Translations under genes and position numbers: made by a program | In this document: piece after piece, positions 25,301 to 38,100 of the stretch | Layout of the letters: each line of letters starts with the position of its first letter | Position numbering within the stretch: the stretch's first letter is position 1 | Source: Lineus longissimus | Taxonomy: Eukaryota > Nemertea > Pilidiophora > Heteronemertea > Lineidae | Reading direction: 5' to 3' | NCBI RefSeq assembly: GCF_910592395.1 | Contig: NC_088311.1 | Location: 8,188,501 to 8,252,500, forward strand | DNA: 64,000 bases | The notes under the pieces: generated by a model | What the model saw: only the letters and a program-made list of their open reading frames with translations | Databases searched by the model: none | What the model was told of the DNA's origin: nothing

Positions 25301-27635
25301 CCCACCTGTTTGTGCCATATGGCACCATGCTACAAAGATTGCAGTACAGCAGCTGCAGTAAACTGAATGGCTGGATCAACCCAGCAGATGGGACAGGACA
25401 ATCATCAATTGAAGACACTAGACTAGTTCTGCTAAATCACAATGTCACATTTCGTTACAGCCTATGTGCTATTTGTGTACATTGACCTGTAGAGTATTTC
25501 GATATTATTGTACACAACAGCAATTTGGAAATGATTGATATTCAACAATGTCTATTTTAAAAAATCGGAATTTTCAACTTTTGAAAATGAAATTCTAAAT
25601 TTAGGACGTAAAGTATATCATTACACACTAATTATAAGATGTAGCATCAGGAGTGAGAATAAAGATGTCAGAGATATTACACCTACCCTAACATAATTTG
25701 CTCTAAAATCATTGTCATCAGTATTGAAAATCTTCTAAGCACAGTGAACATTGGCAAGCTGAAAAGAGATACTACATGTAGTTAATGCATATTATTATTG
25801 TCATGGAACATAAAAATATACTTCATCATTTAACATTGTAATTGCAGTGACACTAGACCTGCTGCCAGTGCCATTTTTATAAATGTTTTTTTGAGAAGGA
25901 AACTTATCATCACTTGCATGACTTGCTGAGTTGCCAAGCAAAAAAGATATATACGTGTTCACTACTATTTCACAAGTTAACAATCGAAACTGACAATGAA
26001 ACAAGAGCCAAGCCCGTTTGCAGTAAACCTACCTAAGCTTTTTGGTTCCACCAAGACCGAACACAAGATTGGCAAGAAATATCACAGGCAAAGGCATTAC
26101 CTGAAAGAGGGCAGACGTTTGTAATGTACATGTAATTCATAAGGAACCATTTTGATTGGCAAATCAATGTAACGGGTACTACCAATCAATGTTGGGTTTT
26201 GTAAGCTTAAATAAAAAGGAAATTGGCTAAGGAGATTTTGCACTGTGGCCCAAAAGGATACATTAATGATTAACGTCTGAAAAGCCTTCACTACTCACTC
26301 AATCACAGCAAAACCAAATACTTTTTCAACTTACCTTTCCTATTACATCGAACTCAAACCGAGGGAAGGTGACTATGTTGAGGTGTTTTGCTGTGAAAAG
26401 CACAACAACAGTAGCACCCATCTGGCCGATCCCAAGGAATTGAAAAGATGGAAACCTAAAAATACAATAATGAACCAATGGTACACTACAGGAAAGCATG
26501 GGTATATAGAGGTTCAAAGTATCAAATGTCAAAACCTGGTCACACTTGACTTGTCCCAATTTTCAAGCATTGGGACAGCCACGTCACGTGTATATGGTTA
26601 CAGGTTGCTCAGACTCAAGAGTCAGAGCTAGACCTACATGTAATATTGCAAGGCATACACTGAGATCATCGTACAGCAACAAGCAGTGCACATACGATGC
26701 TGTGGAGATGACTTATCTAGATGGAGCATGCGGGAAGGCGTTCTCTACATATAGTCTACAATAGGCCTATCAGCTACTGTCAGTGTCAGTTCACCTCGTT
26801 CAAGATGAGAGCCAAACGTTGCTGGGTTATTGCAATGTACAAGTAGGGCCTGTTCACTGTTGATTTCGACGTCCCCTCTGACTCGACGTTTTAAACTAGG
26901 GCCAACGGCTGGCGCATACATGCAGTATAGCTCTTAGTCAGTCTAGCTAGCTGGCAATTCTGCTGCCCTAAATATATAAAATAGGCCTTTTCGAAGAAGA
27001 CGAATCAGAGCCTTGCTGCCATATAATAAATGCGCACACTCGGAACATGTCAGAAGGCCTAAGCTGACTTCGGACAATGCCACAAGCCTCAGTGGCCCTT
27101 TATTTGTTCCAGGTGAAACACGACTTGTCAGCGCCATCACTAACTTCTACGAAAAGGCCGATATGACTGCATGAATGATTGACTCGACGAGTACTGTACT
27201 GGTAGGCCTACTACAGTAGTACCACTAGGCCTAGGGCTCCACTACTGGGTCTGAGCACTGACATCTAGAGGCACCGATCAGGCAGCACATTTTGTCACTC
27301 TCTCAGGCTGAATAGTGATCAGTGAAGATTTAAGCACATAAACGAAATTTAAGGACACACTAAGTAAAACGATACATGTCTACAACAAGTTTAAAAAATC
27401 TGGCAATAGATGACGCTCGCCAAATGGATCAACTGGCGAAAAATGAACACTTGACCTTTCACCGATTATGCCAGATATATACCAAATGATACGTCAACAC
27501 GTACTTATAAGAGGTGAGTATGACTTTGTTCACAATAATGATTAAAAATGAACTGATTCCATAGAAGCCTGCCGCAGATAATCGCTTGAAAACAGACGCC
27601 TCTGCAACGACCGAATCTCCGCTTTGAGCTGCCAT
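22375..27635 (-). CDS. SLC35D-family nucleotide-sugar transporter
   Basis: Golgi/ER membrane antiporter that imports UDP-sugars (UDP-glucuronate, UDP-GalNAc or related) for glycan synthesis. Ten exons on the minus strand: 27505-27635, 26335-26455, 26033-26100, 25687-25758, 24612-24680, 24123-24225, 23697-23789, 23180-23326, 22896-22978, 22375-22507. All have GT-AG borders and matching phases, summing to 1020 bp, i.e. 339 residues plus stop, close to the usual 355 of SLC35D1. Recognisable blocks in order: [117 protein letters not shown], then [10 protein letters not shown] and a lysine-rich tail. The many hydrophobic segments fit a ten-helix transporter. The ATG is in a good context (caagATGG). 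Exact D1/D2/D3 type and substrate cannot be told by eye. Confidence 0.95.
24000..24110 (+). mobile_element. Degenerate tRNA-derived SINE-like fragment
   Basis: The segment gagttcgagactcgg (24062-24076) resembles a Pol III B box. It is followed by aactcggtactttcaactg, matching the same arrangement after the B-box-like region of the copy at 42715. Sits in an SLC35D intron. Both copies are diverged and short. Confidence 0.4.
24761..25040. mobile_element. MITE-like fold-back element in SLC35D intron
   Basis: Terminal inverted repeats begin ttccacctatca and end tgataggtggaa, extended by ccccgtgt/acacgggg. An internal copy of the right end (ttttttgataggtggaa, to 24926) and an internal inverted pair aattgctgtgtct / gacacagcaatt show a nested, composite structure. 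Length is 280 bp with no coding capacity. A target-site duplication is not clear. Confidence 0.7.
25221..25260. repeat. Diverged copy of palindromic repeat caagaattca...ttctt
   Basis: Shares caagaattca, gactag and ctttatttattctt in the same order with the near-perfect palindrome at 45208-45257. Also resembles the aataaagactagt core of the tandem array near 58.9 kb. Confidence 0.4.
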
Positions 27636-28618
27636 CTTGAATTAGGTTTCGACAAAACGTGAACATTGTGTGGCGATTGGCGGTTGGTGAGGGACAGTCT
27701 AGCGTGGCGAATGGCGAACGGAAAGTTGAATAGATGTCAACGGAGGGGACATCATCTGAAAGTAGACCAAAATGACTCATAAAACATCAAACGCTTAAAA
27801 ACCTGCAAATCCAAAGGGGTTTAACTTCAAACTTTTAAAAAGTTATTCCTACTGGAGATATAGCCTACTGACATTAAAATTGATGAATAGATTATAGAGA
27901 AGGTTTTGGCCACCTAGGAACCAGTCGATGAACTGAAATAAAGGAGTTTGTATGTGATATTCTCAGATTCTCAGCAACTTTCCGGGGGAATTTTTTGTAT
28001 GTGATGTGGTCATCTAATAATTCAACATCGTGATAAAACTAATTTGAATAAGTTGATGGGATAACATTGTTACACACATCACTGTTTTCGTGGCTATCGG
28101 GTCAGATCAGACAAGACCCAAATCAACAGAAAACCCATAGGAAACGCGGGTTCATGGGGTTTGTGGGTCAAAGATAATCTCATTCAGCATGTTCATCGCA
28201 TATCATTAATTTCATTGTTGTTAGCAAATCAGGTCATGTGCGGCATTGCGCCTAATAGACAAATGGCCGTTGTTGACTTACACTTTACGGATCATATGTA
28301 TTTCACAGGGCTCGATATAATGTAAAGTGACTAAGGCACCTTGAATTGTGTCAAATTATCGATATATACTCTGGACTTTCACAGTAGGCCATGTGCGAAT
28401 TCCGGTTGACTTTATGCTTCCTTAGCAAGTCCCCCTTTATGTTCCTAGGGGCCGGGACGTTTGTTAAATGGAATATCATCGCAACGTGAGCACATTGAGC
28501 AACCTCACTTCTGAGCATTACATTTTGCCGAACTCGAATATATCCGGTTTTATAATTATTGTATGTGTTTATGCCATAGATTGGAGCCTAATAATCTGAG
28601 ACAAAGCCAGCTGCAAAC
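27636..28618. promoter_or_regulatory. Divergent intergenic region between SLC35D and P450
   Basis: Less than 1 kb separates the SLC35D start codon (minus, 27635) from the P450 start codon (plus, 28619), so both promoters must lie here unless distant 5' UTR exons exist. A small hairpin aaacccat/atggggttt near 28132-28162 and AT-rich tttataattatt near 28549 are visible. No specific factor site can be assigned. Confidence 0.4.
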
Positions 28619-31600
28619 ATGTCATTGGTGACTGGAACTCTCCTATCTATCCTGGTCGTTCTGTTGGGGTTCCTCTACCGATATTACAGGCAAGTAATAG
28701 TCGTTTCGTTCTTCTTCACTTAGAGTGTGCACCGGTCGTTTGTTAAACTCCCGAGTCATTCAGTTCATGGTCATTTGAGTATTTCCAGCATGAGTATTTC
28801 GTGGACTAAATCAGACCCCCGTCTTGTGACAATTTCAGGGCAAGAAAGAAGCGACTTTTATATTTCGTAGAGCGAGGAATTTCAGGACCTGAGCCGAACA
28901 TCATCATTGGGAATCTCCATCAGATACGGAATGAGGTGAGCATATACAATTCAAATGTTGCCGCCCCTATATTTCCTAGCCCCTTATAATAAAGGCGCCT
29001 GCTCCGGGAAGTTGCCGTTTGTCAAAGCTTTCCGTTTTTAAAGGTCATTGAATAGTGGTACACAAGATTGCGATGTTCAAGTTACCGCGATCCTTTTTTT
29101 CTAGGGTGTTGGTACGGTTACTCATCGATGGGCTGCTGAATATGGGAAAACATACGGGTATTTTGAGGGGCCGAATCCAGTCATTGTGACGTCTGATCTG
29201 GATATCTTGAAATCGGTCTTCATCAAAGATTACAATAGATTTGCTGCCAGAAAGGTGAGTGAAAAAATAATGCTTTTGGTAATGTTGATTGAGATATGAT
29301 GGCCAATATCGACTTCATGCAGAAGAAGAAGCAATGCAAAGCAATTGGGGAGTTCCTTGTGGTTTTTACAAACCCGATTAGTTTAAGATTCTCGACAGCT
29401 ATCAATGTCGATCTGCTGTGGAAATTTATGGTGCTATCACTGCTCCGTGTTCTTCTTACAGCGTTTCCAACTCGCGCCTCATCCTGACGACACGGAGAGA
29501 GTAAACATGTTTTTCGCTGAGGGACAGAAGTGGAAGCGACAGAGATGTATCATGACACCGTCCTTCAGTACGACAAAGATGAAACAGGTAGGTTAATGGG
29601 AGCGCAGCCGAATCATTGCCCGACACAAGCAGTTAATTGGCTTGCGACTCGATCGAGTACTACGTACGCCATAGAGTCCCGAGTTCATCCATTTCTGGCG
29701 TATCGACGTGGAAGTCGATAGGAAGGGTCTTTACCCTCGCCATGAAGATGGAAAAACGAAGCTGGGATGCCAGGACCCTAAGAATTGGCACCAATGGTCG
29801 ATTTGCTCTCTACATCTGTCACCAAAGAGAACCGCCAACCGTCGGATTACGTGACTGAAACAATCAAATATGTTTTATTTGACGGGGTATTCTCCTTAGT
29901 ACACAATTCTGTTCTTCAGATGAGTCCTCTACTTAATCGGTGCATAGGCTCAATGATGGATGTTCTAGAGGAGAGACAAAACGAAGGAGGTCCATTTGAT
30001 GTATACAAGTAAGATACCGGTAGCTTCCTCGTTTGGGTCTCCAAGTGTGGGGTGTCAATCGCAATTGTTATCAAAGAGCAAGGACCTGTTTACCATATCA
30101 AACTTCTGAGAACGTGTGCAGTCCGCACAGTACTACTAGTATGTGTTGGCGCTATGGTCTTGATTATACAGCATTGGGTAAATTCAGTGCCCTTCAGAAT
30201 TGACCAGCATGTAGCGTCCTTTTCCATATATGTTCCCCTCTTACTGCTCCATGGACACATCGATGAGCCTGTACACTGACTCTTACTGATGCGCAGTTTT
30301 TGATCCCAAACACAAGTCAAAGTCAAGTCACAGGAAATACGTATAAGTTATGTTGGCCTAAGAAATACTCTGTCATCAGTTATTTTAGGAACTCCTTTGT
30401 GATACAGAAACCTCTTCTCTGTCACTCACATGTCTGTTTAAGGAATTTCCAAGCCTTGACCCTTGACGCGATCTCATCAGTTGGCTTTGGCTTGGATGTC
30501 GATTCACAACATGACCAAGAGAATGTCTTCCTACAGAAGTGTCGACAGGTGTTCAAAGATGTCATTCCCGGGACACGGACGCGGCCGTTGTTCTTCATTC
30601 TGATAATAGTAGCAAGTAAGATATTCTACCTCTGAACGTTGTGAACTATCTTGAAATACCTATCAGATACGGTCATTTTATCTGTTCAATCCTTCGCTAA
30701 TGGTAGTCTGTGAATGGTATGGTCAACATTAACCCCTGAATGGTCAAAATGCTTTCATATATTTTGTTACAGTCTCGTATCGTCAGTGGTACAATATTGA
30801 CTATAAGAGATCTGGTGTTCAAAAGCCTTTCCTATCTATTAATTGAAAGGACGTATGTCAGTCGCGTAAAGCCATATTCAACAATGTTTTAAGGCGTTTC
30901 ACATGAATAATGCTTGGCTGGTGCATATTTACCAAACGAGACTATCACGTTCGTTCAAAGGTTTAAAGATAGTGAAGGCAACATGGAACAGTTGACATAG
31001 TAATCTGGTCTGTGATTCTTTTAATAATAATGGCAAATGTTTTTGAAGAAATTTGAACTATTCTCTTTTCAGCAATTTTTCCTGGACTGAACAAATACTG
31101 CCACAGGCTGCATCATTTTTTCCACAAAGTTGGCATAGATCTTGACGCTAGGTATTGGATGCAAAGCACTGCGGGCGATATTATTAAACAGCGGAAGGAG
31201 GAAAAGGTGAACTTGTCTATTGTCTTTCTTTCATTTCAATGTCAAATGGTAAAAATGTGTTTCAAGAAGTCTGGGAAGCTGTTGACGCTTGGTATGTATG
31301 GTAGAATCGCGTGCTGGTCTGTCAAGTGCCTCCGAATTGACGACGGAGTAAATGCGACGGACAGTTAATCAATTTTCAATCAGTTACCACTTATAAAAAA
31401 ATGCAGAATTTTTGTTGTAAGCATTAGTGCCCTTGAATGTGAATCACGATACCATCCCGTCCCATTCTTGGTATTGTCTTGAACTCTTACCGTTTTTATT
31501 CCAGTATATTCCAAACCACATCGACTTCATACAGATAATGTTGGACGCAGAAGCAGATGAAGTGCGTGATAACCTTCTGGAGATGACCAAGGATGACGTC

Positions 31601-33750
31601 ACTTCCCAAAAGGGAGACGAAAAAGACAAACTGAATGAGAGTGACTCCGACAGTTCAAAACCTCAAAAGAAGTCAATTGAGAAGAAGTTGACAATATCCG
31701 TGAGTCTGGAAGCATTTGCCGAAACTGCATCTTACTTTCACACAGAGATAGGATTTTTGTTTTTTTCCTGCGGTCTCTTGGGTTTCCTTCCAAAGACAAA
31801 TCACTGGTATGTTTTACTCCCTCGGATATCGCACTCTGGTGATTGTGCTATCATTAGGGGCGTTTTTGAAATCGCAACCTTTCTTCACATTTGCAGGAAA
31901 TGAAAGCAAACTGTGAATTATTCTTGTTGGCTGGGTACGAAACGACCAGCACAGCGTTGGCATATGCTGCCTATCAACTGGCCATCAACGAAACGGTGCA
32001 GAGAAAACTCCAGGAAGAAATAGATGAGCATTTGGAACCAAATGTAAGTCATCTGTAGAACGATTTGGTTTGGCAGCACAGCTTCCGCTATAACGGCATT
32101 GTGTGGTCGTTCAGTAACGCCCGGGCAGTCATTACGTCATCCTGATCGTTTCTTATACCAGTATTTCGGGCGACGAGACGAGACCGGGCCACTGCGTTCG
32201 GAGTGTGAGAGAAACATGCCTGTTTAGTTTTTTTGCGTTCCAAAACAAGGAGGGGGAAACAATAAGAAACGAAAACAGACAAAAACATTAAATCGTTACT
32301 ACATACATTGTGGACTACAGTATGAAAAGAGCACCTCAGTTTACAACCACAGAATCCGATATTTCATTTGGATCATTCCTGGGGTGACCGACGTATTTGC
32401 TCCAGTTCCACAAGCCGAGACGTGTATATTGCGACCTGCTTTTTCCGATGACCACTGTCTGATCCTCATATTAGCATGTATCTACCTGCTAGTCCATACT
32501 TTTTTCTTATTAGCTGATAATATGCTGCATACTATTCCAGGTCCGGCCAGATTACTACACCATCAGAGGTCTTGAATATCTTGACATGGTAGTATCTGAG
32601 GTTCTTCGGATGCACCCTATAGCGCCAGTGTAAGTTGATGCCATGAACGGTACACTTTGTTATGAATGCGGAGAACCAGTTTGTAAGTCCATGCAGTCTT
32701 CACGAACTTTCAGGTCTTTTTATTTGGATCGTCATACGAGTATATTCTACAGGACAGCTGTCCATACGCGTTGGCGCTGTCACTGTTTGTAACGAACAGC
32801 GTCAAAACCATCCTGGCTTTGAAATAGATTGCAAAGCCTTCCCTTCTTGCTGCACCCTGTAATAGAACCAAGGATTGATAAGTCTGGCTGGGGTTATTGG
32901 CACTATCAAGAATCACTGCTATACCTGTATGTCCAGTGTAGAGAGCATCCTCTTTGGACACGAGATTCGTTGACACCAGTCTATCCATCAACATGTGTCA
33001 ACTAGCCATTTTTACTTTTTAGTTTTACGTTTTTTTTCTTTTAGTGTGGTAGGGCGGACTTGCCTGGAGGAAACAACCATTAAGGGTATCAACATCGAGA
33101 AGGATGTGACTGTGATGGCAGATGTCGCATCAGTCCATTATGATCCGGAACAGTGGGGTCCGCGCGATCCAAATATCTTCGATCCCGAGAGGTAAGCCAT
33201 GTGGCATTACATTGCTTAGGTGGTTGTAGAATGCAGCATGGTGTCCTATTCCGATTGTTGCTAAATCGGTAATCGGTATTTCGAACCTGAACAAGGCCAT
33301 GTGGGATTTGTGGCAACACATCCTGACGGCCAAATATTACGCGGCCTATATCGGACTCAGAACTTCCATTAAATCTCGGGGAAGAATCGGACTAATACTA
33401 TCGAAATGCTTTATCAGTCGATCTGTCCAAAACCAAAAGCTGTCATTAATTTCTCACCAAACGCACAGCTACAGTATGACGGTCTTCATGTCTGTTTCAG
33501 ATTCCGTCCCGAGCTGAAGGCAACACGGCATCCAATGGCCTACCTTCCTTTCGGTGCTGGTCCTAGGAACTGTATCGGCATGCGCTTCGGCTTGCTGGAA
33601 CTGAAGCTGGCCCTTGCCAGCATTCTACAAAAGTACCACATCAACAGGTGTCCCGAGACGGAGGTACCTCTGCAGACGATTGAGGCCGCGACTATCTGTC
33701 CGAAGAATGGGATTATGGTAACCCTGTCATTAAGGAATATTACGGATTAG
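28619..33750 (+). CDS. Cytochrome P450, CYP3-clan (CYP3A-like)
   Basis: Heme-thiolate monooxygenase of the ER membrane. Twelve exons: 28619-28689, 28839-28935, 29105-29254, 29462-29587, 29920-30008, 30443-30615, 31073-31206, 31505-31699, 31897-32043, 32541-32629, 33045-33191, 33501-33750. Phases agree throughout, giving 1668 bp (555 residues plus stop); CYP3A proteins are about 500. N-terminal anchor LLSILVVLLGFLYRYYR is followed by GISGPEPNIIIGNL. Helix C shows WKRQR. TLDAISSVGFGLDVDSQ is typical of CYP3. Helix I has AGYETTST, helix K SEVLRMHP, then DPERFRPE, and the heme loop is PFGAGPRNCIGMRF with the ligand Cys. All catalytic motifs are intact. Extra length is partly an acidic/lysine-rich linker before helix I (DEKDKLNESDSDSS). 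The first intron is GC-AG. Substrate is unknown. Confidence 0.94.
28690..28838 (+). other. GC-AG intron 1 of the P450 gene
   Basis: The coding phase requires exon 1 to end ...TAC AG with the intron starting GCAAGT, and exon 2 to start after aatttcag. AG|GCAAGT is the consensus of the minor GC-AG class. The nearby GTAATA donor would put exon 2 into a frame with an early stop, so GC is preferred. Confidence 0.7.
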
Positions 33751-33803
33751 TAAGGACTTCAAAGTGTCCGAAGAATGGAGTTATGGTAACCCTTTCTTCA
33801 AGG
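33698..33803 (+). repeat. Partial tandem duplication of the P450 C-terminal coding end
   Basis: The segment gtccgaagaatgggattatg... at 33698-33735, encoding part of the P450 tail (PKNGIMVTLS), recurs at 33766-33803 just after the stop with five mismatches or so over 38 bp, a 68-bp period. The second copy lies in the 3' UTR and is not translated. Confidence 0.75.
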
Positions 33804-33925
33804 CAGTAGAGCTCAGTTTGAACTTGATAGTGACCGTTTTGCTGTTTGCGGAGAGTGGCATTGGATCTTGTAAGCATCTCGCCACTTCGACGCAAATCAT
33901 AATTATGTACATTAATGATATTGAT

Positions 33926-33935
33926 AATAAATAAA
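33926..33935 (+). terminator. Probable polyadenylation signal of the P450 gene
   Basis: Two overlapping AATAAA hexamers about 180 bp after the P450 stop codon, in AT-rich sequence. Placement fits a short 3' UTR; cleavage site not determinable. Confidence 0.45.
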
Positions 33936-35173
33936 CAACTGTGATATTCTTTAGAACAGAGTTTTTCTTCTACATATATATACACAACAACCTTGGCGTC
34001 CTTATATAATGATGCGAATCTGAGTATGAAAAAAAACAATCACATTTCCGTCTTATTGAGTTGATGATTTTCTTGACTGTGGACGACTCTATCAACATGA
34101 TCTAAATCAAAACTAAGACAGGTTATACAGTAGATGTATGAAGTAAGCGCCTATTCGGGAGATGTCAAACAGGCTGACCTTACGACTATACTATCGACTT
34201 TCATTACATTTTCCGTATCGGTGAAACCATTCATATCTCGAGCTAGGGTTTACAAAAATTCGGGCAAAAATAACAAATAAGGCAACTTTCCTTACATGAC
34301 GTCATGACCTATACGTAAAGGAGGTTGGGAAGTGCAGAAGTGACTGCACGAACTGACAACATTAAATAACTTTTCACGAGTGGTGCTACAATCTGTCAGA
34401 GTCTTTAAATGAATCAATTAAATAAATTTATATTTTGAAAGACTCTGATTCTGTACAGTGCAAATGAACAATTGAAATTATATAGTCCAATTTTCTATAC
34501 AGTACGTAAATCCCCCCCCCCCCCCGCCCACACACACACACCCACAGAAGATATATCAAAATAGAGAAATTGCTCTTAGACTGTCAAAATGCCCCGACAA
34601 GTTGGTAAGAACTAGCTACAACTATATGAGCTAGCTAGCTTCATAGCGGCGCGAACTAAGATGTGGGTTTTTTTTCAGCACAGATCAAATTACCGAAAAA
34701 CACTATGTTCATTTATAAACACAAATGTAAATAAAAACCGATTGGCCGTCCTCCTCTCAGAACACACTTTGGTAGATGCTGAGCCCAAACATTGACCCTC
34801 AATGTATTGACCTTGCTCAGCTTCCAGGCTAGAGACTACGGAGGCAGTACCGCTGGAAGTCCGTATGAGCCCAAGAGGATACCTATCGATTCCCGGTAGG
34901 AGGCCCTTGATTCCACAAGACTTCTTGGGACTGATCTCGTCCAGCGATATATGAGTTGTCTCATGTGGTTACAGTCTGGTAACCGCGGCAACATGGAACA
35001 ATAAAGAATAAGTGTACATTATGTTCTATCTATCACTTGACCAGTCGAAACGGTCACACAAAGGAGGTGTAATACCATTTACAACTGCCTGGTCACACCA
35101 CCCTGCACGCGAAAAGGTATAGCCAGAACAAGGCATGTTTTACTGCACAATCGCTTTTTGACGGAACAAAATG
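33936..35173. other. Convergent intergenic region with low-complexity tract
   Basis: Between the P450 (plus) and GPCR (minus) 3' ends. Contains a poly-C then CA/CCA tract at 34512-34545 and a fold-back copy at 34397-34447 (cagagtcttt / aaagactctg). No coding feature seen. Confidence 0.6.
34397..34447. repeat. Small fold-back repeat, agagtctttcaaat family copy 1
   Basis: Arms cagagtcttt and aaagactctg enclose AT-rich sequence. Related copies occur at 38005-38038 and 56542-56574; the copies at 34397 and 56542 are both followed by attctgt. Confidence 0.55.
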
Positions 35174-38100
35174 TCACATCGGGTCGTCCAACAAAGTTTC
35201 CGAATACACCGTGCTTCTGTCTGTGTCGATTTCTGCCGAATCAGTCTTCGGAACTGACATCCCTCTATTGAGAGAGGTTTGCCGAGTCTGGCTGAATGAT
35301 GTTTGTGAGATCCCGTATCTTTGCCGCCGCATGTACGCCCGTCCGTGGATACATGTACACAAAGCATACTTGAAGCTTTCCCGAAAGTTCTTCGACATGA
35401 AGGCGTAAACTACAGGATTGACGCAACTATTGAGATATGTTAGGAGGGCGAATAGCATCCGTAAGGGTTTCATAGGTCCAATATGAAGCGTGGGCAGTTT
35501 ACCGAAGCCGACGAGAACATTGTCGATAAGGAATGGTCCCCAGCACAGCGCAAAGACTGCGATGACAGCTACAAGCATTTTGATGACCTGTGGATGAGAA
35601 GAAATGGAGAAGTTATTGTTCTTGTCAACTTGTTCATGCACCGATGACAACACGACACGATGACACCGACTGACAAAGTATTATGCTAGTTCAACACATA
35701 CCCTCCGTGACTGGTCAATTGGATTGGTTCAAGGGCATTATTCTACAGGTCGATTTTCCAGGTGACTATATTTTGAATGTATCCGTACCTGCTTTCGCGT
35801 CCTGTCATCATCCGTACTTTTGTTCCTCTTCAACATTGGTTTCGCTGTTGTTTGATTGTTAGATGACGCATTGGTGACGAAAGCTGGCTCTCGGTCATTC
35901 GCCGTTCCGCTGAAAAGAGGAAACAGAGCAAATACATTAGACTGCTCATGTTCTCCGCTGAAGCATGCAAACCTGCGCACTACCAACACTTCTTCTTCTT
36001 CTTCTTCTGCGTTCAGCCTGCCTGCAGCTACCAAGACTCAAATGCTACGGTTGTCGGACTCAGTTTTCTTCAGTTTCTTTTCCAGCGGTCTTTGTTGCAA
36101 ACTATGATACTTTCCTTCGATGACCTCTTCTACGAACTGGCGCCATATTTTTCTTGACAGAGTCCTGGAAAACGCTGTCTTGTCAAGCCGATGAGAGTTA
36201 CTTTTTCTCTCCAGACGCAGTAGTGGTCTTGCCACGTCCATTATCCTATAACCAGCATGAATGGGGTGACGCAATCGACTCCCCCGGGAGTCTAATGATA
36301 GTGCACCTTGGCAATTACAGTGATGGCTTATTTGACTTCAACTCAATCACTTGTAAATTTGCTAGCGAGTCCACTGAACTCCAAGAAGTCAAGGTTTTTG
36401 ACAAAACGGGGTTTTTCGGCCAATACAAATGATACATCACTTCGAGGTTTTTCAGGGTTTTCAGAATCTCTCTTAAACCTTTGTCGGTGATTCTAACTTA
36501 CTTTGTCATCGAGATCCTCTTGGTCGTGACGATCCACAGTTCTCTACAGATGCTAGCGTACGCCATGGACATGATACAGAGAGGAATAATAAAGACCAGA
36601 AGTAACATGTAGACTTCGTAAAGTTTTGATAAAATACAGCTCTCCCATTCCTTGACACACCAATATAACTTGAGGTCCTCTAGGAGTGGGTTATTTTCAC
36701 CAACTGGTCTGTGATGCTGGAACGATAAAACAGGCAAAAAAATGTATGTTTTGACGATGTTAAGTTCATTGGACGTACATGTTTGCTTAGTACAACAAGA
36801 TACAGCAGCTTTCTTTCCCCCCGTTCTCGTCCATTTTAAGTTATCAGGCTAAATCTCTCTGGCTGGTGATTTGTCATTACTTACGTTAAACCGCCAGACG
36901 TGCCCTTAAAGGCATAATTATGGTAAATAAACATGGTCGTCTTCATCCCTCTCTTGTATTATTGGATGAGATTAATGTTGGAATCAATGGTTTGATTATT
37001 AAGACTAAACCCTCTGGTGAACCAAAACTAAATTCTACGTTCCAAAACTTTCGAAACCACTGGCACTCGGCGAGGCTGGTGATCTGCCATGATTGATCAT
37101 GTGATTTCAGGAGTAAACAGGGTCATTATCGGCGTTAATGTTGCTCTAAATCAGTGGTTAAGTTCATCAATCCTTAGACCAGTCGTCAAGAAGGCAACCA
37201 AAGTGTTGACCTCAACGAGTACCATAATGGCTTGGTTCGTCAATTTGCTAACACCTGAACACTGCGCGATGGTGGACCCGTGATAGCTCAGATAGTGTGA
37301 TATTTTATACTACATGTAGCGGTGCAAACTGGTTAAGTACCTATGAAATATTTTTCTTTCGGCTGGCCAACGTATGTCTTCTCACAGTCACTCTGCTTTA
37401 TCATATTCTGGATTGGCACCATCAAGAGGTTTGTCGTACCAAGGATGTAGAGCAAAAGCTACATGATGTCGCTGCAGAATTTATGATTGACCAGCGGTTT
37501 TCTTGCTAACCAATCCTAATTACTCTATCTGTTATCTCTATCAGTTACACGTACATAGTATCATAATAATGAAACTCTGTATCAGAAACTATGAATACAA
37601 AATAACTGTACGGTAATGGAACTTTTTTCTCAGCAAATAACGTAAACGGGAATTTCCGAATCAATCTTACTGTGCGGCGGCCATATCTCTATTGGGCCAT
37701 TTCCTCCTAATAGAGCCTACACGACGACCAAGGTATTCCATCTTTCTTTGTTGTCTTAACTACTCCTAGTCGTGTCAGCATTGATGGAACACCCCACTGA
37801 AACTACGGTATTCCCCGCTCTATACTCTATTTACTGATAAGTTTTTCGCCCAATATTTTATCAGGATGAAGCGAATAATGGGAAACAGCAATCAAGCAAT
37901 GAATATACATCTTGAAACATCTCATTCAGAGACTCCAAGACCTCATCGCCTCTACAATTTAACAACAGTATTTCGACAGTCTGTCATTCAACCCTAGATT
38001 CAACCAGAGTCTTTCAAATAATATTCAATTGAAAGTCACAAAATGCTAAAACATAACTCCCTTCCAGATTTTGAAAGAAATGTTATCCTACTTCATGTAC

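Noticed and set aside
34512-34545. Poly-C and CA tract as a regulatory signal
   Set aside because: Ordinary low-complexity DNA with nothing to assign function.
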